The translations under genes and the position numbers were made by a program. A stretch of DNA of 64,000 nucleotides from Caecitellus pseudoparvulus (lineage: Eukaryota; Bigyra: Bicosoecida), in NCBI GenBank assembly GCA_965644315.1, contig CBFFRQ010000057.1, positions 558,001 to 622,000 of the forward strand, read 5' to 3'. Shown piece after piece: positions 52,896-62,178 of this stretch (position 1 is the first letter of the stretch; the number at the start of each line of letters is the position of its first letter). The notes beneath the pieces are model-generated. The model saw only the letters and a program-made list of their open reading frames with translations, made no database searches and was not told the DNA's origin.

Positions 52896-53508
52896 CTACT
52901 GGGGGGCGCCTGGCTGGCGCACGACGATGTTGTGCTTGGTCTGCGAGGGGCAAGCAGAGCGGTGAGGGCGATGCTGCCGCTTGCATGTCAGCCACGCCGA
53001 CTCACCTGGAACTCCTGGCGTTCCTTTGTCTTGGACGTGAGAGCTTGCTCCAGCTGAGCGATGAGCTTCTCGATCTGGAGGAAGCAGGCGCCAGGGCGTG
53101 GTTTCAACGCGTCGATGCGCGGCAGCCAGCTCTGGCGTTTCAGCGCTGCCATGCACGCACCCCTTCCTTGTGCTCAGCGACGGCAGGCTTGACATCCACC
53201 ACCGTCTGTTCCAGCAGCATTTCACCTGCCATGCGATAACACCTCCTGCTGTCTGGGAGGGGGCCCAAGACGCCCAGAACCATCCTGTGAGGGGGTGGCA
53301 GGAGAGCGCCGTGGCGTTTCGTTTGTCAGGCGTCAACGGAAAGCAGCCTGTCCGTAGTCTTGCAAGGCACGCACTCGTGCTCACGCAGCTCCGCCTGCAA
53401 CTCTGCGATCTTGGAAATCAAAGATGTCTCATGGCTGCGCAGCGCCTTGAACTTCTCCACCACCTGGCGCTCGTCCAGCTTTCGCGGCTCGCCAGAGGCT
53501 GCTGCCAT
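52896..53508 (-). CDS. PFDN2: Prefoldin subunit 2
   Basis: Four exons (53508-53375, 53284-53161, 53074-53006, 52940-52896; introns of 90, 86 and 65 bases), 123 aa. Prefoldin is a hexameric chaperone that hands nascent actin and tubulin to CCT; subunit 2 is one of four beta subunits. The first exon reads QVVEKFKALRSHETSLISK and IAELQAELREHE. The spliced centre reads MVLGVLGPLPDSRRCYRMAG and EMLLEQTVVDVKPAV. The last helix reads IEKLIAQLEQALTSKTKERQ, ending EFQTKHNIVVRQPG. This is the complete beta-type prefoldin: coiled coil, two-hairpin centre, coiled coil. All four exons are too short to stand out as single reading frames, so the model rests on splice phases. Two of the three donors are GTGCGT. 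Confidence 0.92.
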
Positions 53509-53641
53509 GGTTCACTCTCCGAATGCTCAGCGCGATGACTCGCAGCGATGTGCCCTGCAGCCTGCAAGCCCTTGCCTTGACACGGTGAATATAGCCACGA
53601 TGCAAGGGAAGTGTTCGCGTTCCGTGCATTGGCGCAGGTCA

Positions 53642-56600
53642 TTATGCAGACTTCGGGTTCGCTGCCAGCATGCTGCTCAGGTCTGCCTGCTTGCCACCAG
53701 GCGGGGGAGGTGCCACAGCCGCACTCTTGGTCTTCGAGACTTCTTGGGCAGGTGTTTGTGGGGGGGCGGGCGTGGGTGCTGGCACTGGCGCTGGTGGGGC
53801 CTCGCCATGGATGACCCAAGGCTTCCCGTGCCCCTTTTCGCGGCTGCCGAGCTGCATCACTTTGCGCTGCACACTGGCGGCCGTGGTGCCCGGGAACGCG
53901 GAGCCTGGGCCGTCCAGCCACAGCTTCGAAATCTTGTCGGCAGGTCGAGGGTTGCTGCGCATGATGTCCTTGAGGCTGGCCTCAGCCTCTGCCTCCGCCG
54001 GGAACTCACTCACGCGGGAAGGCGGCGGCGGTGGCTGGGGTGACTCGCCCCGCAACACCCGCTGCAACACAGCCCGGCCGACGCCCCACATGCGCTCAGG
54101 AGCGAGGTTGGGGAAGGAGAACTGCCGAATGCTGCTGGTCGTGCCTGTGGGCGCCTGCTTGTACTGCACAACTTCGGAGGGAGGGGCGTACGCGGGCACC
54201 GACATGCACATGGGCTTCACCAGGGGGGCGATGACTGCTGCTGCCTTGTTTCCGTTGCTGGCGTGGGCATGCACGTCATGCACCACTCCGAACTGTAGAG
54301 CTTGCCTGCCGCCTGCCGAGCCGACACCCGCCCCATCGGCGGAGCTTGCGGCGGCGATGGTGGCTGCCAGACCCTCCAGGTTGCGCTGCCGCTTGCCGGG
54401 AGACAGGGGAGGTGACGCGCCTTCCCTGCCACGCTTCACACCTCCCATTGGCGGTTCGCTCGGTGGGCCAGCCGTGTCGTGTTCAGGCTGAGCCCCCGCC
54501 TCGTACTCTAGCTCTGTCTCGGGGCACAAGAAGGCTTCTGAGTAGTCGTACCCGGCCACCCTGTCGGGATTCTGTGGCGCAGCCAAGGGAGGAGCCTCGT
54601 CCTCCTCCTCGGACCCGTCTGAGTCGTTCACATCCTCCCCTTCCACATCGTCGTCACTCTCCCACTCTGCATCGCTGTCCACGGTGTACTCCATCAGTCG
54701 GGTGTCAGCCGCAAAAGGTCGGCGGGGACCCAGAGGCCCCACCCGTGCCATCACTGACGGCAGGCGCGGGTCCAGGAGGTAAGCTGGGCTGCCATCCTGC
54801 AACGTGGCGGGGCAGGCGCCGGGGGCAATGAGGGGGCGCATGGGCTGGTCACTGGACACGACGTCACGCCTGCTCCACGTTCCCCAGAACGACGGCCGGC
54901 GGTTCCCGTCGAAGTGCAGCAGCTTCGGCTTGCTGAAGTGGGCCGGGACCAGCAGAGTGAGGGAATCGCCTGGCAGCTTCACGGCGCCGTGTGTACCAGC
55001 ATCCGCCATGGCACTGCCGCCTGCCCAGGCATGGGGAATGGGTTCCTCCCCATCCACAGACCCCGCGGGAATGGTGGAAGGCGGCTGCCGGTGGTCATCT
55101 GCCGTGCCGCGCCCGGGGGCACCCGCCAGCACAGACTCCAGCTGGGCTTGTGTCGCTCGGAAGCGCTTGCGCCGCCATGCACGCGCCGCAGCACGACGTG
55201 TCGCAGCTGCCTTCTTGACGAACTCAGTCAGGAGCTTCTTGCTCTCCTGTGCTGCCTGTTCAGCTGCCAACTGCCCCACGCGGGCCATCTCAGCGTCCAG
55301 TGCCTCTGATTGCTTGGCTACTTCAGACGACGGCACCAACGGCTGCAGCGCCGATCCTGAGGCAGTGGAGGTTGTTGGGGGGGCAGCTGCCGTGACTCCA
55401 ATTGCTTCTGCTTCTGCCTTGGCCTTGGACTCCTTGCCCTTCGCGGGGCTGGCATGGAAAAAGGACGAGAAGAGCTGCTTGGAGGCCGCTGTGACGCCCT
55501 TCTTGGCCTCCTTGGCTGCCTCCTTGGCTGCGGCTTCCTCGACCTCCGCCAGGGCCTTGGCCTTGGCCTCCTTCACGCGAGCGACGGCCTCCTGGACGGC
55601 TGTGGCACACTGCTCGCGCTTGGCCTGCTCGGCACTCTGCCGGGACAGCACATCTGCCATGCAAGCAGTGATCTTCGCCGATGCTTGGGCCACTTTGGCT
55701 GGCACACCGCACAACTCGACAACCACCTTGCTCATGGCGCGCAGTGTCGCTGTGGCGGCCGAGAAGACGCTCGTCACCAGCTGGGCTCGCTTCTGGGCGA
55801 CCTTGTCCCCAGCTGTGGCAAGGGTCAGCAGGCGGCTCTGTGCCTTCCACAGGTGCAGCTGCACCGGGACCGTGGCCACCGGGGCAGTGCTGGGCAATGG
55901 CCCTGCCTTGGGCAACTTCACTGCCACGCTCGCCAGGCTCAAGGCGCTGTGCACCGCCTGCTTCACTTGTCCCTGTGTGAAGACATCCCCCAACTTGGGG
56001 CAACGCAGCGAGGCATGGACATGGCCCACCAAAACCTCCTCGCTCTGGCTGGACCCATGCCCGAGCAGCACTGCCACGCGGGACAGGCTCACATCGCGCA
56101 GGAGGGGGTCCGCCCCCGCCACCCTCGCCTCGCTGATCGCTTGCTGGGCCAAGTCTGTCTCCGCCAACAGTCCTGGCGCGCCCTCTCCGGCGCCGAACTC
56201 GCTCCTCAGGCTGTCCACAACCTGCCAGGCATTCGTGTGCCAGGTAGGCAAGCGATCATCCACCGGTTCTGCGGGTGCAGGCGCTTGTGGCTCTGGCATC
56301 GCGGCGGGTGGCGGCGGGTCCGCTCCCGGGGCCGGTCCGACGCTCCCTGTGTCACCAAGCACAGCCGGTGGCGTGATGTCGACTGGGAGTCCCAAGGCAA
56401 GCAGCACAGACCTGCGCATGAGCCACACTTTGCCCCCTGGCAGCTTGCGCTGCACCGCCGTGGCGGTGAGGGTCTTGCGCAAGGCCACTTTGGTACACGA
56501 CGGCAGTTGCAGCGCCAATTCGTCCACGAGGCGTTTCTTCGTCGCCTGTCGCCCATGTACAACGTTGCAGAAGATTGCCATATTGGCCGTGGGGATGTGC

Positions 56601-58009
56601 CACTGCACAGGTTCCGTCGCTGGCACCACCAGGGCAGCGCCTGGCTCCTCGGCGCTGCCTGCCTGGCTAGGCGTCGGGAGCTTCGTGGGTCTCCGTGACA
56701 CAGTAGGCGCCGGGAAAATGCTCACAATATGGCCATTTAAGGGTGTGCCCTCCGCGCTTTGAACACCATCACCACCCGTTGCTGCTGCGGCTGCTGCCTG
56801 GCGCGAGGGTGTCAGATCGGGGGAAGGGGTTCTGGGTGCGTCGCCCTGCTGCCCGGAAGCCTGGTGCTGATCAAGCGGCGCAGACGCCGACTCTAAACTG
56901 CACAGGCTCGCCGTGGCAGGCTCCTCTGGGCTATGAGGGGCGTGTGCGGCGACTCCATCGCCTTCCTCTGGCCCGCCCTCAAGCGAACTTGGCGGAGAGG
57001 CTGGGACTACAGGAGCGGCCTGTGTGGACGTGTCCACGGCGGCTGGGGAAGGCGGGGCGTCTCCTTGGACAGCTTCGCTCGCTTCGCCCGTCGCCGCTTC
57101 GGGTGCCGGAGGTGCGCCATGCGTGGGCAGGCTGGGCTGGCCGCTCAACACGTCAGGAGACAGCATTTCAAAGGCGCTGCCCGGCACGCCCGGCATGCCC
57201 TGCAGCGCAAACAGCACTCTTGCGTCTCGTAAGCCAAAGGCTGACTTGCCTGCAACGCTTTCAACCACGGGCGCACCCCGGGCCGCCAACATCTCGACAG
57301 CCTGCTCCACGCTCTCGGCAACCACGGGCTTGTCTGCCTCATCCTCGACAAGCACGCAGAACTGCAAGCCCGGCTGTGCTTCGCCAGACACACGCACTTC
57401 CAGAGTATACTGGGTTGCTCTGCCTGAGTGAGCATAGCTGGGCCCCGTCCAGATGGCTCTGCACGAGAGGTGCAGTGGGCTGTGTCGCAAGGCGGCCAGC
57501 CGGGAAACGGGAGTGCAAACTCACTTGAAGCCGGGTGGAAAGATCGACTTTTCCGTGACAAAAGGTGCGCCAATGCTGGGAAGATCACCCAGGCACACGA
57601 CATGCAAGTCATCGGCCAGCTTGGTGTTTGGCGCAAATGCTTGCAAGGCCTTCAAAAGGATAGCGCACCGGAGAAGTGAGAGAGCTGCAGCTGAAACAAG
57701 ACGGATGGGGCGAGCACTCACCTGCTGGGATTGCGCATAAATGGGGTTCGTTTGGCTGCCTTGCGTCATGACAGAGCTGTCAGGTGAGACAGAGGCTGCC
57801 TTGCTTTGCGTTCGACGTGCCGTGATCCCAGAGCTCAAAGCCGCTGCAGCTTGGGGGTCTGCACCCGAACTGGAGGACGACGCTGGGGCGCCTTGCGGCT
57901 GCTTGGGAGAGGTGTTCTTAGGCTTCACCTTCAGGAAGCTGAGAAGGCCCGTTTGCTTGGGCGTCTGCGGAGCCACGGCGGCTTCACGTGTGTCTGGCCG
58001 TTGTGGCAT
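53642..58009 (-). CDS. CHAF1A: CAF-1 large subunit (p150/FAS1-like) with N-terminal FYRN-FYRC domains
   Basis: Three exons (58009-57722, 57649-57525, 57458-53642; introns of 72 and 66 bases), 1409 aa. CAF-1 deposits H3-H4 at replication forks through PCNA. Near residues 19-26 is a PIP-like QTGLLSFL. Near 97-170 the spliced protein reads LGDLPSIG, then IFPPGFKAIWTGPSYAHSGR and YTLEVRV, a FYRN-like block, followed by a FYRC-like GKSAFGLRDARVLFALQGMP. Near 430-500 is a winged-helix-like segment (KKRLVDELALQLPSCTKVAL, then GGKVWLMRRSVLLALGL). A Lys/Glu/Arg helix near 740-830 ends SKQLFSSFFHASPAKGK, a PIP-like post-KER motif. Near 980-1080 is the diagnostic KLLHFDGNRRPSFWGTWSR, MEYTVDSDAEWESDDD and an acidic run. 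The C-terminus has a second winged-helix-like end (SVQRKVMQLGS, PWVIHGE). The first intron has an unusual AAG acceptor. The CAF-1 identity is firm; the FYR call is a by-eye match. Confidence 0.82.
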
Positions 58010-58537
58010 GGCATTTGAATGCTGACACAATCACGCACGCTGAGTGCCATGGGGCTTGAAGAGGGCTGCAGCTGCACAAAATCGCGGCTGAAGCGTTAAA
58101 TTGTTTGGATATACAAACAAACCTCCGCGGGGGGAGCTGTGCAACGAGCTGGGGAAACAAAGGCTGCACAACCCACAGCAACTCAAATTCCGCCACTGCA
58201 GTGGCTGCAGGGGAGGGTCGCCACGCGTTGAATCGGGGACGCAGGCAGGCCTGCAAGCATGTGGGCACTTTAGCAGTACGGTGTGCACTTGCTGTGAGTT
58301 TTGGAGTGGGGCGGTCCTCCACTGATCCCGCCTTGCGTGCGCAGTCGCTGGCTCTGCCTGGCGTGAGTGGCCCAACACGGCAAGCCTGGTGAGAAGGTGG
58401 GCACCGCGCACGCCCTCTCAGCAGAGAGTGGCAAAATCAAAGCCTGCTAAACCCCCTGAGTCTTCTCTCTCGCCGCTCACCGTGATACGCCGCCGCCCGA
58501 AGTTTCGACCAGAAGCTGCCGCTGCGGTGTGCGGAAA
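58010..58537. other. Divergent intergenic region, 528 bp
   Basis: Between the starts of the CAF-1 gene (-) and the kinase gene (+). No coding frame or RNA gene recognised. ACAAACCTCCGC at 58117-58128 with GAGCTGTGCA at 58134-58143 matches the pair of strings upstream of paralogue A (31266 and 31295), at different spacing. A/T-rich GTTAAATTGTTTGGATATAC near 58095 is the most TATA-like stretch. Confidence 0.4.
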
Positions 58538-60541
58538 ATGGGGTGTGTGCACAGCACTGGAGTTGCGCCAGCGCCAGGCGTGGGAGTTGACGTTGGCGCA
58601 TCCAGCTCAGAGTCACCAGAGGTTGCGCATGGCGATGATCCTGTAGAGAGTGAGATCTCTGCAGCAGCGCCAACTCCAAGCCCACAAGACGCAGAGCACG
58701 GTCGGAGCGGTTTGTCCGAAGCCGCGGCGACCATGCGTGTGCAGGAGGCAGTCGCAGAGTCCAGCGCTCCCCGCTTGGGCCAGGCGACAAAGGGGGAGAC
58801 CGTGGACCCATCCCCATCTCACAGCACAGATGATGTGGGCAGTGCTGCGGCAGCTGCAGGCGGGCGTGCAGGCGCCCCCCGCACTGGCGATTCCTCCACA
58901 GACAAGGCTGCCGCGGGGAGGCGGCTGCCGCCCACCTCCCGCCGCTTCAAGTCGCGCGCAGTGCTGAGCGAGGAGGACGCAGACCCCCTCGTGTTTGACA
59001 CACAGTCGCGGCTGTGGATCCCCAGTCGGAAACACCTGCCCCCCAGCGCCTCCATGCGGCACATGGAGGCGCCTTCAGAGGAGCGCCAGGCGCTGCTCCG
59101 CACCCAGAGCAAGCTGGAGGTGGTGCAGGATGAGGCGGGGCGTAAGATCGTGAACCAGTACGCGCTGTTCGAGATCGTGGGCCGTGGCGCCTTCGGCAAG
59201 GTGCGGCGGTGCGTCAGCATCAACTCAGGCAACACGTACGCCGCCAAGGTCATGCGCAAGTCAGCCTTGAAGCGCAGGCGGGTGGGGCGCTTCTCCACGG
59301 CGCTGGCCCACGCCCAGCGCGAAGTGGCCCTGTGGAAGAAGATGCGCCACCCGCACCTCGTCTCCCTCCACGACGTCATCGACGACCCACAGCAGGACCG
59401 GCTGTACCTGGTGTCTGACTTCGTCAACGGCGGCAGCCTGCTGCCCCTGGCGCCCAAGCAGACCACATGGCCCGCCTTGCAGCCCCACGTCGTGCAGTAC
59501 TTTGCGGGGCAGCTGTTCGCGGCGCTGGCATACCTGCACTCCTGCGGCATCGCCCACCGCGACATCAAGCCCGAGAACATCCTAGTGCAGGCACAGACCT
59601 CCACTGCAGCTGTCATTCGGCCCTGGGCGCAGGTGCTGGCGCCTCCTGCGGCACCCGTCGTCGCAACGCCCCACGCCGAGTCAGGGGAGTGTGACTCGTC
59701 CGACAGTGAGGAGTTCCGCGCCACTGCCCCTGTCGTGCGCCTCAGCATGCGCACGCAGCAGAAACTGGACGACGCGGCGCCAGACAAGCTGGCGGCAGCT
59801 GTGTTGCGCAGCCAGGCCGGTGAGGGGGCGGACCCGCCCACAGTGGCGGCGGAGGCGGCGGCTGGGGCTGGTGTGGTTGGCACGCCGCCACGCCAGCCTG
59901 GGCCCATGGCCGCCCCACCCCTCACTGCCTTTACGCTGAAGCTGGCGGACTTCGGGCTGGCCCAGGTGTTTGACGACGGGGACGACCGCACCCGCAGCAC
60001 GGCAGGCACAGCCGCCTTCGTGGCGCCAGAGATGGTGTCGGAGGCGGGGCGCAAGGAGGGCTTCTCCGCCACCAAGGCGGACATGTGGGCTGTGGGCGTG
60101 ACCCTGTACATGGTGCTATTTGGGCGCATGCCCTTCGCGGGGGACACCCTGCCCGCACTGTACGAGGCAGTGCAGGGCACGGAGCCCCCCATGCCTCCCC
60201 CCTCCTTCAGCGGCCCACCCCCGCTCCCCGAAGCGCTGGACCTCCTGCGTGCCCTGCTGCAGAAGGACCCCGCCTTGCGTCCGAATGCTGATGAGTGTGT
60301 GCGGCACGCGTTCGTGGGGGGGGCGCAGGGGGCGGCAGCGGTGGCGGGGACTGCGGTGCAGGTCACGGAGGAGGAGGTGGCTACCGCCATCACCCCCCTC
60401 GTCACCATCCGGGGCGTAGTCAAGGCCAAGGTGGCGACGGGGGCCATCTTGCGAAAGGTGCGCCACCGCCTCTCGCTGGCCTTCACGTCCTCCTCCTCCT
60501 CCTCCGCGGAGATTCCGCCTGAAGAAGTGCAGCGTTTGTGA
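58538..60541 (+). CDS. CaMKK-like Ser/Thr protein kinase, predicted N-myristoylated
   Basis: Intronless, 667 aa. I start at the ATG giving MGCVHSTG, a classic N-myristoylation plus palmitoylation signal, rather than an upstream alternative codon. A 200-residue low-complexity N-terminus precedes a complete kinase domain (near 207-590): GRGAFGKVRR, the Lys in YAAKVMRK, the Glu in AQREVALWKKMRHPHLV, HRDIKPEN, LADFGLAQ, AGTAAFVAPEM and DMWAVGVTLYMVLFGRMPF. The sequence from LVSLHDVIDDPQQDRLYLV and the activation segment resemble the CaMKK/ELM1/TOS3 group that phosphorylates AMPK-type kinases. A low-complexity insert of about 110 residues sits between the catalytic loop and DFG, where most kinases have about 12 residues. 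The 75-residue tail is Ala/Ser-rich. A membrane-tethered upstream kinase is inferred. Confidence 0.85.
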   Translation: MGCVHSTGVAPAPGVGVDVGASSSESPEVAHGDDPVESEISAAAPTPSPQDAEHGRSGLSEAAATMRVQEAVAESSAPRLGQATKGETVDPSPSHSTDDVGSAAAAAGGRAGAPRTGDSSTDKAAAGRRLPPTSRRFKSRAVLSEEDADPLVFDTQSRLWIPSRKHLPPSASMRHMEAPSEERQALLRTQSKLEVVQDEAGRKIVNQYALFEIVGRGAFGKVRRCVSINSGNTYAAKVMRKSALKRRRVGRFSTALAHAQREVALWKKMRHPHLVSLHDVIDDPQQDRLYLVSDFVNGGSLLPLAPKQTTWPALQPHVVQYFAGQLFAALAYLHSCGIAHRDIKPENILVQAQTSTAAVIRPWAQVLAPPAAPVVATPHAESGECDSSDSEEFRATAPVVRLSMRTQQKLDDAAPDKLAAAVLRSQAGEGADPPTVAAEAAAGAGVVGTPPRQPGPMAAPPLTAFTLKLADFGLAQVFDDGDDRTRSTAGTAAFVAPEMVSEAGRKEGFSATKADMWAVGVTLYMVLFGRMPFAGDTLPALYEAVQGTEPPMPPPSFSGPPPLPEALDLLRALLQKDPALRPNADECVRHAFVGGAQGAAAVAGTAVQVTEEEVATAITPLVTIRGVVKAKVATGAILRKVRHRLSLAFTSSSSSSAEIPPEEVQRL

Positions 60542-62106
<1,565 letters not shown>

Positions 62107-62178
62107 AGCCGCCGCAGACGCTGGCCGTGCCCCAATGCATTCCGTGTTCCGGTGCGGGCTTCCCTTGCCACTGAGCTC

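Noticed and set aside
54804-56762. Plus-strand frame of 652 codons opposite the CAF-1 gene
   Set aside because: Shadow of the conserved CAF-1 coding strand; no recognisable domain.
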